Assembly (NCBI GenBank): GCA_949502235.1
Contig: CATBDC010000001.1
Coordinates: forward strand, 62,001 to 126,000
DNA: 64,000 nt
Reading direction: 5' to 3'
Origin: an uncultured Lachnospiraceae bacterium
Lineage (GTDB): Bacteria > Bacillota > Clostridia > Lachnospirales > Lachnospiraceae
The translations under genes and the position numbers were made by a program. Under the pieces are notes generated by a model that searched no databases, was not told the origin of the DNA, and was given only the letters and a program-made list of their open reading frames with translations. How positions within the stretch are numbered: the stretch's first letter is position 1; every line of letters begins with the position of its first letter. Positions 17,905 through 26,625 of the stretch are shown here, piece after piece.

Positions 17905-18891
17905 TCACTCTCCCTTCCAGGCATCCTTATGGCTTCCGAAGCAGTGGCAGCAGACCATATGGCCCGGACTGATTTCTGTCTGCTCCGGAATCTGGCATCT
18001 GCAGATATCCTTAGCTATGCCGCATCTTGGATGGAACTTGCATCCTTCAGGCAGATTAGCCGGATCCGGCATCAGCCCTTCAATAGGCTTAAGCCTGTCC
18101 ACATCCTCGTTCAGCTTTGGTATTGATGCAAACAGTCCCTTTGTATATGGATGCTTTCCATTTTTAAATACATCCTGCAAGGGTCCTTTTTCTATAATTT
18201 CTCCGGCATACATGATTGCCACATACTCGCAGTTCTGAGCCACTACACCCAAATCGTGGGTAATTAAAAGCATTGATGTACCAAGACGGCTTCTTAGATT
18301 TTTAATCAGCTCCAGCACCTGCGCCTGAATTGTCACATCTAATGCAGTGGTAGGCTCATCAGCAATCAGAAGTCTTGGATTACATGCCAGTGCAATTGCA
18401 ATTACAACCCTCTGCTTCATACCTCCGGAAAACTGGTGAGGATATTCTCCTGCACGTTCCGGATCAATTCCCACCATGGACAGCATTTGACGCATCTTTT
18501 CATCAGCCTGCTCTGCGGACACATTTTCATGGGCGGCAATCGCCTCTGAAATCTGCTTTCCCACTGTCATAACCGGATTGAGCGCTGTCATAGGATCCTG
18601 AAAAATCATAGAAATTTCCTTTCCTCTGATTTTACACATGCCATCCTCTGAAACAGCCGTCAAATCCTCACCTTCATATATAACATTTCCGCCTGCAATC
18701 TTTCCCGGAGGCCACTGAATCAGCCGCAGCACGGATTTCGCAAGAGTTGTTTTTCCGGCTCCCGTCTCCCCTACCAGTCCCATGCTTGCGCCCCTGGGGA
18801 GTTCAAGACTTACAGAATTAACAGCCCTTACAATACCGTCCTCTGTCTCGTATCTTACGACCAGATCCTTTATCTCTAAAATATTATCCAT
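17905..18891 (-). CDS. Peptide ABC transporter ATPase, OppD/DppD type
   Basis: 328 aa. Walker A GETGAGKTT, signature FSGGMKQRVVIAIAL, Walker B LLIADEPTTALD, H-loop LLITHDLGVV, and the OppD C-terminal region with Cys-rich CKFHPRCGIAKDICRC. Pairs with the downstream OppF-type ATPase as a heterodimer on the cytosolic face. It starts 15 bases after the permease gene. Confidence 0.95.
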   Translation of the reverse strand: MDNILEIKDLVVRYETEDGIVRAVNSVSLELPRGASMGLVGETGAGKTTLAKSVLRLIQWPPGKIAGGNVIYEGEDLTAVSEDGMCKIRGKEISMIFQDPMTALNPVMTVGKQISEAIAAHENVSAEQADEKMRQMLSMVGIDPERAGEYPHQFSGGMKQRVVIAIALACNPRLLIADEPTTALDVTIQAQVLELIKNLRSRLGTSMLLITHDLGVVAQNCEYVAIMYAGEIIEKGPLQDVFKNGKHPYTKGLFASIPKLNEDVDRLKPIEGLMPDPANLPEGCKFHPRCGIAKDICRCQIPEQTEISPGHMVCCHCFGSHKDAWKGE

Positions 18892-18906
18892 ATGTCTTAT
18901 TCCCTT

Positions 18907-19833
18907 CTAATTCTTAAGCTTTGGATCAAGAGCATCGCGAAGCCCGTCCCCAATAATATTAAGTGCCAGAATTGTAATCAGAATCGCAAGACCCGGGAAA
19001 ACGGTTATATGCCATGCATCCCGGATATATCCGCGGGCATTGGTCAGCATTGCACCCCACTCCGGAAGGGGCGGCTGAATTCCCAGTCCTAAGAAGGACA
19101 GGCCTGCAATAGAAAGTATCGCTCCGGCGACAGCCATTGTAGCCTCTACGATCAGCGGTGCCATGGCATTCGGAAGTATCTGCCGGAATATAATCGTCAT
19201 GTCGGAGGCCCCTACTGCCTTGGCCGCCTCAATAAACTCCCGTTCTCTGATAGTCATAACCGAGGCCCTGGTAATTCTGGCAAACTCCGGTATATAGCCT
19301 ATAGCAATAGAAATAAGCACATTGACTAATCCCGGGCCGAGTGCGGCTACAATGGCAATTGCTAACAGCATGTAGGGAAGTGACAGAATAATGTCCATCA
19401 GCCTCATAATCACATTGTCCACCCTGCCTCCATAATAGCCGGCAACGGCTCCTATCATGACTCCAAAAATTCCAGCCGCCAGAACTGCCGCTATACTCAT
19501 GAACAAAGAATACCTGGTTCCCCAGAGAATTCTAAGCAGGATATCCCGCCCAAATTCATCAAGCCCCAAAATGTGCTCCCCGCTGGGAGTCTCAAAACGC
19601 TGCATAAGGTTCTGCTCAATCACCTTTTCATCATAAATGCTGCTGTCTGTTGCCCAGTCAATGACCAGTGTCGTAACACCGATTCCTGCCAGTACCAGGA
19701 GGAAGATCAGACTGATAACTGCCATTTTATTTTTCTTAAACCGCCGCACTGCGTCCGCCCACAGAGATCTTGCCTTGATTTCTCCTGTATGGCTATTTTC
19801 AGCTGTGTTGTTTTTCAAAGCGTCTGCTTCCAC
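18907..19833 (-). CDS. Peptide ABC transporter permease, DppC/OppC type
   Basis: About 308 aa. A short cytosolic N-tail, one early membrane helix (MAVISLIFLLVLAGIGV), the DEFGRDILLRILWGTR motif typical of DppC, and the EAA loop EFIEAAKAVGASDMTIIFRQILPN. I choose a GTG start preceded by GGGAGGGAAGAAAC; this start lies inside the 3' end of the DppB-type gene, giving a 35-base overlap. Confidence 0.92.
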   Translation of the reverse strand: MEADALKNNTAENSHTGEIKARSLWADAVRRFKKNKMAVISLIFLLVLAGIGVTTLVIDWATDSSIYDEKVIEQNLMQRFETPSGEHILGLDEFGRDILLRILWGTRYSLFMSIAAVLAAGIFGVMIGAVAGYYGGRVDNVIMRLMDIILSLPYMLLAIAIVAALGPGLVNVLISIAIGYIPEFARITRASVMTIREREFIEAAKAVGASDMTIIFRQILPNAMAPLIVEATMAVAGAILSIAGLSFLGLGIQPPLPEWGAMLTNARGYIRDAWHITVFPGLAILITILALNIIGDGLRDALDPKLKN

Positions 19834-20788
19834 GTTTCTTCCCTCCCATACTGTGATATTGTGCTTTAATTCTCGGATCCACATATGCATATAGAATATC
19901 TACCAACAGATTTACTACCGAATACATAAGAGCAAGAAACATTGCGGAGCCGAGCACCATGGGCATATCCTTTGCTTTTATAGATTCAATCATAAAACGA
20001 CCCAGCCCCGGCCATGAAAAAATAGTCTCCGTCAGCGCCGCTCCTCCTAAAAGCATCCCGAATTGCAGGCCGATAATTGTTACGATTGGAATGAGGGCAT
20101 TTTTAAACATATGCATCCTTGTAATATACCCTTCCTTAAGACCCTTGGCCCGGGCAGTGTCTATGTAGTCCTGCCGCATAGATTCCAGCATACTTGAACG
20201 GGTCATACGCATAATACTGGCCGCACAGCCTGTCCCGATAGTCAGCGCCGGAAGTATCAGGCTCGGCAGAAGTGCCGCCCCCTCCCCCATGCCGGAGGAC
20301 GGAAGCCAGCCCAGGTTGACCGAAAACAGCATAACCAGCAGAAGGCCCAGCCAGAAATTAGGCATCGCCACCCCAATAAGTCCGAGTACCGTAGCAATAT
20401 TATCCACCCATGTATACTGTCTCTTTGCCGACAGAATTCCGATTGGCACACCAATCAGTATAGCCACCAGTATTCCTGCAATAGACAGAATAACCGTATT
20501 GGGAAAATATCCCAGCACCTGGGGGAGTACCTCAAGCTGTGTTTTCCATGATGTTCCAAAATCTCCTCTAAATACATCAGCCATATAATTAAAATAGCGG
20601 ACAAACAGGTTATTATCCAGTCCAAGCTCCTCTCTCATAGCCTGGATGCTTTCCTCTGACGCCTGCTGCCCCAGTATCATTCTCGTAGGATCTCCCGGGG
20701 AGACTGCAAGAATAAAGAATACCAGAAATGATACTCCAATCAGTACCGGGATCATCATTAACAGCCTTTTACCTATGTATTTATGCAT
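19799..20788 (-). CDS. Peptide ABC transporter permease, DppB/OppB type
   Basis: 329 aa with six predicted helices. MHKYIGKRLLMMIPVLIGVSF is the usual DppB N-terminus, followed by SPGDPTRMILG and the EAA loop DYIDTARAKGLKEGYITRMHMFKNALIPI. It forms the channel with the DppC-type subunit. The 3' end overlaps the next gene. It begins three bases after the isoaspartyl dipeptidase gene, so both belong to one transcript. Confidence 0.95.
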   Translation of the reverse strand: MHKYIGKRLLMMIPVLIGVSFLVFFILAVSPGDPTRMILGQQASEESIQAMREELGLDNNLFVRYFNYMADVFRGDFGTSWKTQLEVLPQVLGYFPNTVILSIAGILVAILIGVPIGILSAKRQYTWVDNIATVLGLIGVAMPNFWLGLLLVMLFSVNLGWLPSSGMGEGAALLPSLILPALTIGTGCAASIMRMTRSSMLESMRQDYIDTARAKGLKEGYITRMHMFKNALIPIVTIIGLQFGMLLGGAALTETIFSWPGLGRFMIESIKAKDMPMVLGSAMFLALMYSVVNLLVDILYAYVDPRIKAQYHSMGGKKRGSRRFEKQHS

Positions 20789-20791
20789 GAT

Positions 20792-21940
20792 TTATCCCTC
20801 CTTCGTGTCTAAAGGAATATCCTCAAATGCTCCTTTTACCAAAAGCTTTCCATCTTTCATCATGAGCCTTCCCTGTGCCATAACCGTATCAATCCGAAGC
20901 TCCTCATCAAGAAGCACCAGATCACCCATGCTTCCAGGCTTCAGAGTGCCTATCCTCGGGTACATATTAAGCGATTTTGCCACATTACTTGTAATCAACG
21001 AAATGGCATCCTCCATCGGCATATGGAAGTCAACCACCAGATTACGGATGATCTCATACAGAGGATCCATGGTTCCAACCTTAACATCTACGACATTTTC
21101 CCTCTTCTTATCCCAGACCGGAATACTTCCGTTAGAATCCGAGCTTACAGTCATACGGCTGATACCTGCCTGCTCTATTACAGAAAACAGCTCATCTGTT
21201 TTCTTCGGCTCTGCCGTAAAATCGCTCCATCCGCCCATCTGCATAAATTCTACGGCTTCCTTTAAATGGCAGTCCATATGTGTCGGGCGGAAATGACTGA
21301 TAGGAAATTCTGCCTCCTTCACGATTTCAATAATATCCCTGATTACACGCCCAATGCCTCCCACGTGAATGTGCAGCACTCCGGGCTTGCCGGAAATCAG
21401 GGACGCCATCCGGATGTCTGATGCAAGCCTGATAAGCTCTTCCTTTGTAGGTCTTGAACATCTGTGATCCGAAATCGCAAGCTTACAGCCAATAACCTCT
21501 TCAATGTATACAATATCCTTTGCCACGTCTCCCGTCAGTGTCACCGGCGGGTATACATAGGCCCCTGTCAGGCAGTACGCCCCTATCCCTTCTTTTTTTA
21601 ATGCTTTTGTTTTCGCTACCAGATTTTCCACACTTTTTGTATAGCTGTCTGTTCCCAAAAGACCTACCAGTGTAGTAACCCCGGCCTTAATGACTGATGA
21701 GAGCATAAGCTCCGGCGTCCGCGTATGAAAGCCTCCTTCTCCGCCTCCTCCAGTAACATGAACATGCTGGTCAATAAATCCCGGCACAGCAGTTTTGCCC
21801 TTTCCGTCAATTTCCTCAATTCCCGGAAGCTGCGGCCTAAGATCTTTGCCAATTACCGCAACCTTGTCATTTACAATCAGAATATCGGTGGTTCCCAAAG
21901 GCATTGGATCAAACAGCTCCACATTTCTAATAAGATACAT
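20792..21940 (-). CDS. iadA: Isoaspartyl (beta-aspartyl) dipeptidase
   Basis: 382 aa, an amidohydrolase-superfamily enzyme that cleaves beta-aspartyl dipeptides. The metal motif DQHVHVTGGGGEGGF near residue 58 is characteristic of IadA, as are the histidines in LHIHVGG and SHFRPTH and the late Asp in SSDSNGS. The length matches E. coli IadA. The start has AAGGGGGAAGG upstream. Its place directly before a peptide importer suggests uptake and cleavage of isoaspartyl peptides from damaged protein or from cyanophycin-type polymers; the polymer link is an inference. Confidence 0.93.
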   Translation of the reverse strand: MYLIRNVELFDPMPLGTTDILIVNDKVAVIGKDLRPQLPGIEEIDGKGKTAVPGFIDQHVHVTGGGGEGGFHTRTPELMLSSVIKAGVTTLVGLLGTDSYTKSVENLVAKTKALKKEGIGAYCLTGAYVYPPVTLTGDVAKDIVYIEEVIGCKLAISDHRCSRPTKEELIRLASDIRMASLISGKPGVLHIHVGGIGRVIRDIIEIVKEAEFPISHFRPTHMDCHLKEAVEFMQMGGWSDFTAEPKKTDELFSVIEQAGISRMTVSSDSNGSIPVWDKKRENVVDVKVGTMDPLYEIIRNLVVDFHMPMEDAISLITSNVAKSLNMYPRIGTLKPGSMGDLVLLDEELRIDTVMAQGRLMMKDGKLLVKGAFEDIPLDTKEG

Positions 21941-21955
21941 TTTTCCTTCCCCCTT

Positions 21956-22864
21956 TTATAAAATTTTCTCTTCCATAACCCCTTCATTGTAAAAATACTC
22001 ATGCTCATATGCCGGTACAGCACATTTCTCAAAAAATGTCTCTATACGCTTTACCTTGTCATTGTAATTCTGGAACTTCTCCTTATTCTGCAGCAGGTAA
22101 AGCGATGCGGCCATATCTGTAAGAGCCATTGCAGGGGCTATAGAATTATGGAATATCACATTTGTGGAATTACAGAAAAGCACCCTCTTCGCATTTTTTA
22201 CAATGGGCGAGGACAGCTTATCTGTAATCGCAAGCACAGTTGCCCCGGCGCTTGCAAGATATTCAGATACTGCCACAGTCTGCGCCGCATAAAAAGGAAA
22301 CGTAATTAATACAAAAACATCATTCCTTCCATAATGAGTCAGCACATCCAGAACCTCTGTGTAATTATTGACATCCAGCAGTGTAGTATCTGCTCCTGTA
22401 TTACAAAGCTTATTTCTGAAATTTGACGCAATGGTGTAGGACACCTCATGGCCGCATATGTAAATATGCTCTGCACGGCTTAACTCCTCTACAAACTCGA
22501 ACAGCTCCAGGGTGTTCATTCCCTCCAGCGTTGACTCAAGCATCTCCATCTGATTTTCTTTAAGCTTTAGCAGCATACCATCGTCCGCATCATACCGGCT
22601 TGAGGATGTCTCCAGTTTTTTATTCCAGAACAGCTTGTCATGCATATCGGCATACATAGCCCTTTTTAACCCCGCAAAGCTTTCAAACCTCGTTTTCTTG
22701 CAAAAATTTAAAATAGTCGTCTCTGTAACGCCGATTTCCTCTGCCATCTGCCGCAGGGATGAAAAGCAAACTGCATCCGGATGCGCCAGAATATACTCTC
22801 CTATCCTTGCCTGTGTCTTTGTAAGGCTCGGTAACATTTCTTGTATGAGCTTTAATACCTCCAT
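21956..22864 (-). CDS. MurR/RpiR-family transcription regulator with SIS domain
   Basis: 302 aa. The N-terminal 75 residues form an RpiR-type helix-turn-helix (LRQMAEEIGVTETTILNFCKKTRFESFAGLK). Residues about 110-245 are a SIS sugar-phosphate-binding domain (RAEHIYICGHEVSYTIASNFRNKL). AAAAGGAG precedes the ATG. It lies 15 bases before iadA and probably controls this operon. RpiR proteins usually sense phosphosugars, so a peptide operon under such a regulator is noteworthy. Confidence 0.92.
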   Translation of the reverse strand: MEVLKLIQEMLPSLTKTQARIGEYILAHPDAVCFSSLRQMAEEIGVTETTILNFCKKTRFESFAGLKRAMYADMHDKLFWNKKLETSSSRYDADDGMLLKLKENQMEMLESTLEGMNTLELFEFVEELSRAEHIYICGHEVSYTIASNFRNKLCNTGADTTLLDVNNYTEVLDVLTHYGRNDVFVLITFPFYAAQTVAVSEYLASAGATVLAITDKLSSPIVKNAKRVLFCNSTNVIFHNSIAPAMALTDMAASLYLLQNKEKFQNYNDKVKRIETFFEKCAVPAYEHEYFYNEGVMEEKIL

Positions 22865-22918
22865 TTATAATCTCCTTTTAAAACTTGTACAATCATCTGC
22901 TTTCGTTTACTATATTTC

Positions 22919-23740
22919 CTATAAATCATCCAGAAGGGGGGTCTCTGGTATAAATTCTGCCTTTAATCCCCTTTCCCCAAAGAACCTGCACATATACTTA
23001 AGGGCAAAATGCTCTGTGGAGTAATGCCCCGCCGAAAGAATACTGACTTTCTCTTCCATGGCCGCTTCATGGGAAGGCGCAAACCAGTCCAATTTTGGAG
23101 AGCCAACACCTGTAAGGAAAAGATTCACGCCCTCCTCCTTCATCTCACGGTAGATCTTAGTCCCTTCCGCGCCTCCTGCAATCAACGCAAATTTCCCGTC
23201 CTCAAGCTCTGAAGGGCCGTAAGCATACAGCCTGCAGGCATGTCCCATGACCCTCCCCACCTCTTCAAAAAGTGTTCTGGCATCTGTCCATTTGCCGCTG
23301 CAGTAAAGCCCCATCACAGAACCGCCCTCATTAAAAAAGCTCTTGTACGGCACCGCCCCTAATTCTCTTGCAAAGCAGATCCCCGGAGAATAAGGATTTA
23401 TATGATCCAGAGGAAGATGCAGATTAAAATGGCTGATATGATGCTCCTCCATATATGCCCTTTCTTCCTGCGAAAAATATACTGCCTGTTCCCCATCCTT
23501 ATGCTGTGCGCCCGGATGATGAGTAAAAAGCAGGCAATGCTCTGCTTTGTCCTGTTTTATCTTTTCCAGCGCCTGTGAGCTTGAAAAGGTTGCTGTGTAA
23601 ACCTTTTCTATGATATCCGTGTTGTCCAAAAGGAGCCCGTTTCTGACAACATCCCTGTACTGCTCCGGTTTGAAGAAGCTTATCAGCTCTTTATAAATAT
23701 AGTCCGAAGTTGTTTTTCTGTAGTTTACTTGTTTTTTCAT
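22919..23740 (-). CDS. Nif3-like dinuclear metal centre protein
   Basis: 273 aa of the NIF3/YbgI family. Visible landmarks: NGLLLDN near the start, the metal-binding FTHHPG, HFNLHLPLDH, and the C-terminal SAGHYSTEHFALKYM with the conserved H and E ligands. The biochemical role of the family is uncertain; members bind two metal ions and form toroids. It is the first gene of the peptide operon, right behind a TTGCAA-17-TATAAT promoter, with a weak ribosome binding site. Confidence 0.88.
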   Translation of the reverse strand: MKKQVNYRKTTSDYIYKELISFFKPEQYRDVVRNGLLLDNTDIIEKVYTATFSSSQALEKIKQDKAEHCLLFTHHPGAQHKDGEQAVYFSQEERAYMEEHHISHFNLHLPLDHINPYSPGICFARELGAVPYKSFFNEGGSVMGLYCSGKWTDARTLFEEVGRVMGHACRLYAYGPSELEDGKFALIAGGAEGTKIYREMKEEGVNLFLTGVGSPKLDWFAPSHEAAMEEKVSILSAGHYSTEHFALKYMCRFFGERGLKAEFIPETPLLDDL

Positions 23741-23792
23741 GTATTCACTCTAATTTTCCTATATTTTTATTTCAAATACTGTATTTTTGTTT

Positions 23793-23821
23793 ATTATAGC
23801 ACTGTCCGTAGTAATTTGCAA
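23793..23821 (-). promoter_or_regulatory. Promoter of the peptide-use operon
   Basis: Minus strand: TTGCAA, 17 bases, TATAAT, about 50 bases upstream of the Nif3-like gene. The -35 touches the end of the neighbouring repeat element, so the element may affect expression. Confidence 0.7.
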
Positions 23822-23826
23822 TAAAA

Positions 23827-24006
23827 AAAATAGCCACTACGATTTTTAGTCGTAATGGCTATATTACTGTTCACTCCGTTCACAGTAATCTGCAAAAATC
23901 TATTTAAAATTGCCTTCGGCAATGGGATTTTTGCACTCTTGAATCACTTTCTTACGTACTTTGCAGTAAATGCAAAGTACTGTGTGAACAGTAACATGGC
24001 TATTTT
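23827..24006. mobile_element. MITE-like element, about 180 bp, nested inverted repeats
   Basis: The outer ends are AAAATAGCCA and TGGCTATTTT. Inside are a TAGCCACTACG hairpin (23831-23861), a family B palindrome ATTACTGTTCACTCCGTTCACAGTAAT (23863-23889), a GCAAAAATC...GATTTTTGC stem with inner ATTGCCTTCGGCAAT, a GTACTTTGC...GCAAAGTAC stem (23956-23980), and a second TGAACAGTAA that pairs with the family B copy. There is no ORF. It lies between the Nif3 operon promoter and the beta-propeller gene stop. Confidence 0.6.
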
Positions 24007-24012
24007 CATTTT

Positions 24013-25983
24013 CTATAGAATAATATCATCCACCTTCACAAATTCCTTCAGGCTGTATGCCTCCACAATATTTCCCTGCACTACATACAGAGTGTCGTCA
24101 ATATAAACTCCTCTCGCACTTAAAGAAGCATTGCCGTTAATCTCCTCCTCCATATTGCAGATAAACCCTTTATTTGTATCATACTCAAAGATGTAATAAT
24201 TCTGTCCGCCGTTTGTATACCCTGCAAAGCCGATTATATTTCTCCCCGCATCCACCAGGGCCGCCTTATAATCATAAGAAACATCCGTGCTATATACATT
24301 TTCCAGAATATACGTATCCTCCTCCTTTACATCCGATGGATCAGATATATCAAACATGGAAAGCTTTACACCGTCCGTTATCATAGTCTCCTCATCTACA
24401 TTCATGCCGATTCCCAAAAGCTTTCCGTCTCCGTATGGATGCAGGTAATCGGAAAATCCCGGTATTTTAAGGGAGCCTATCACCTCCGGGTTCTCCGGAT
24501 CAGAAAGGTCTACGGAAAAGAGGGGATCTGTCTCCCGGAAGGTTACAAAATATCCGGTATCTCCCATAAGTCTTGCAGAGTACACTCTTTCATCCTTCGC
24601 CAGCTTTTCTATCTTCCCGGTCTCCTCCAGATCCATGTCAAGCACATAGACTCCGTTGGAATCTCCCTGGGTGGTAACGATACGCAGGTATCCGTCATAT
24701 TCATCAATGGAGAAGGAATCATTGATATATCCGCCTACCGTCCCCTGTGCTCCCGGTGTAAGCTGCCCGGCCTTATACCCAACCCGGCGTATAGTCGTCT
24801 TTTCCTTATCATATCCCAGATATGAACTCCATATAGTTTCATAATAGTAAATGTTTTTGCTGCTTACATAGAGCTGTCCTCCCTGTGACAGAATCGCCTT
24901 GCTGTCCGTCACCTCGCCCGGTTCGTCAATATTTACAGCCGTCACTACCGTATATTCACGGCCCGTTTCGATCTGGGGAAGGCAGACGTTCTTCTCCGAA
25001 ATCACACTGTCATTAATAAGGGGAATATAGGTTTCCGGCGTTTCTTTTTTCATCAAATCCCACGCTACGCTGTAATTGCTGAAAAGATACAGATACCCCT
25101 CTGACATCCGGGACGACTGGTAGTATCCACTCTGTCTTACACGCCCCATTTCTTCAGGCTTTTCGGGATCTGTAATGTCATAGGTCACCGCCTCTGTCAC
25201 ACCCGCGTTTGAATATACCTGTTTTAATAAAGGCACAGCATTATTTTCATCATATCTGCTGCATACAAGCACAAGTCTTTTCTTCTCGGGATTCAGATAC
25301 ATTTCCTCAATCCACTGGGAATCCTCAACAGAAACCTTCTGTACCTCTTTCATCCTGTCTCCTCTTGTATCTACAAAGGAAACCTCTCTCCTGCTATCCT
25401 TTAGAATATACAGATAGGCTCCGTCCGTCTTTACAACATCGCCCTCATCTACGCCCTCCTGGCGCACGTTAGTTTCCGAATATCCCCCTCCGGAAGCCAC
25501 AGCGCCGCTGTCATTTGCCGCCATGGGAGCCGCCGCATCTGAATCTGTACTCTTTGCTTCCTGGGCGTTCTCCATTGCAGCGCCGTCCTCCGCGGAATCA
25601 TAGCGAATCATCTCTTCCTCATATGCCCGCATCTTAGCTTCCTGTTCCTCTTTGTAACGCTCAATATAGCCATATACCTCATCATAATCCGCCGCAGATG
25701 CTATCGCTTTCTCCGTACTTATTTCTGCCTCCGTCTTCTCCCCGGTCTTCGCAGGCCCCTGCTGTCCGCCCAAATGGCCGTTCCTGTAAGCTGCGATGCC
25801 AACTACAAATACAAGGCAGGCGGCCGCCAGCGCTCCAATACGGAAGGGACTGATTTTCTTCTTCTGTTTTTCCTTTTCCTCCAAAAGCTTTTCCACCTGC
25901 TCCGGCTTTAAGCTGTCCGGAATCTTTATATCATCTGTCTTATCCTTCAGTTTCCTGATGAAATCCTGCTCCTTTTTATTCAT
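24013..25983 (-). CDS. Membrane-anchored beta-propeller protein (PF09826-type)
   Basis: 656 aa. A short cytosolic N-terminus of about 45 residues (KFKIP-like: KTDDIKIPDSLKPEQVEKLL) precedes one membrane helix (RIGALAAACLVFVVGIAAY). A long extracytoplasmic part follows with GYSETNVRQEGVDEGDVVKTDGAYLY-type start and repeated propeller blades. This matches secreted proteins with a C-terminal beta-propeller. The gene directly follows a sigma factor gene, and the N-terminal layout resembles anti-sigma factors, so it may restrain that sigma factor and sense an outside signal. AAAGGGG precedes the ATG. Confidence 0.85.
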   Translation of the reverse strand: MNKKEQDFIRKLKDKTDDIKIPDSLKPEQVEKLLEEKEKQKKKISPFRIGALAAACLVFVVGIAAYRNGHLGGQQGPAKTGEKTEAEISTEKAIASAADYDEVYGYIERYKEEQEAKMRAYEEEMIRYDSAEDGAAMENAQEAKSTDSDAAAPMAANDSGAVASGGGYSETNVRQEGVDEGDVVKTDGAYLYILKDSRREVSFVDTRGDRMKEVQKVSVEDSQWIEEMYLNPEKKRLVLVCSRYDENNAVPLLKQVYSNAGVTEAVTYDITDPEKPEEMGRVRQSGYYQSSRMSEGYLYLFSNYSVAWDLMKKETPETYIPLINDSVISEKNVCLPQIETGREYTVVTAVNIDEPGEVTDSKAILSQGGQLYVSSKNIYYYETIWSSYLGYDKEKTTIRRVGYKAGQLTPGAQGTVGGYINDSFSIDEYDGYLRIVTTQGDSNGVYVLDMDLEETGKIEKLAKDERVYSARLMGDTGYFVTFRETDPLFSVDLSDPENPEVIGSLKIPGFSDYLHPYGDGKLLGIGMNVDEETMITDGVKLSMFDISDPSDVKEEDTYILENVYSTDVSYDYKAALVDAGRNIIGFAGYTNGGQNYYIFEYDTNKGFICNMEEEINGNASLSARGVYIDDTLYVVQGNIVEAYSLKEFVKVDDIIL

Positions 25984-26007
25984 AAAAATACCCCTTTCTT
26001 TCTGGAC

Positions 26008-26499
26008 TCACTGCAATACACATTCCATCTTAGCAAGCGCGCGGCTCCTTTTTGAGCGCACGGTATTTGCATTTAATTTAAGGATGCCCCCGATCTCGCT
26101 GCTGTTATACCCACCGATTACCGACAAACCCACAATTGTCTGCTCCTCCTCCGTAAGAACAAAAAACGCGTTTCTTACATCCATGGCAAGAGACTGATCC
26201 GTATCCTGTACGGCAGTATCTCCTCCCATATCCTCGTTAAAGCAAGAGAGCTCCCCAGGCGTTTCCTGTGAGATTTTCTGCAGCCGCTTCTTGCAGATAT
26301 TCGAAAGAATCGTAAAAATCCAGCTCCTGAAAGCCTCTTCCTTACGAAGCTTCCGAATATTTTCATATGCAGATATAACCGCTTCACTGACCGCATCCTC
26401 CGCCTCCTGCTGATTCTTCATCAGACAGAGGGCAAAACGGTACAGATCCACATAAACCGCTTCATACATCTGCGCAAACTTCTTCGCATCGCACTTCAT
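26008..26499 (-). CDS. ECF-like RNA polymerase sigma factor
   Basis: 163 aa. Region 2 (YVDLYRFALCLMKNQQEAEDAVSEAVISAYENIRKL) and region 4 with the helix-turn-helix (LTEEEQTIVGLSVIGGYNSSEIGGILKLNANTVRSKRSRALAKM) are clear. The ATG used here follows GGGAGGAAAAGAT; an in-frame start 27 codons upstream lacks a site. It is co-transcribed with the beta-propeller gene 24 bases downstream, the usual arrangement of sigma and regulator. Confidence 0.92.
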   Translation of the reverse strand: MKCDAKKFAQMYEAVYVDLYRFALCLMKNQQEAEDAVSEAVISAYENIRKLRKEEAFRSWIFTILSNICKKRLQKISQETPGELSCFNEDMGGDTAVQDTDQSLAMDVRNAFFVLTEEEQTIVGLSVIGGYNSSEIGGILKLNANTVRSKRSRALAKMECVLQ

Positions 26500-26530
26500 A
26501 TCTTTTCCTCCCTCAATGGATATGTTAACG

Positions 26531-26559
26531 TTAATAATCCTGTTATATACTAGAGTCAA
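26531..26559 (-). promoter_or_regulatory. Promoter of the sigma factor operon
   Basis: Minus strand: TTGACT, 17 bases, TATTAA, ending about 30 bases before the start codon. It looks like a housekeeping promoter; an additional autoregulated site is possible but I cannot identify it. Confidence 0.55.
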
Positions 26560-26581
26560 AAAAAGGGGCAAGTGTTGCATT

Positions 26582-26616
26582 GGGGACGGGGTATTTTTTA
26601 AAAATACCCCGTCCCC
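26582..26616. repeat. Family A palindrome (GGGGACGGGGTATTTT)
   Basis: GGGGACGGGGTATTTT and its complement form an almost perfect hairpin directly after the hydratase stop codon. It may act as that gene's terminator. Same family as the copies at 32572, 35372, 44314, 45225, 45588 and 62198. Confidence 0.8.
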
Positions 26617-26625
26617 GGCTCACAT

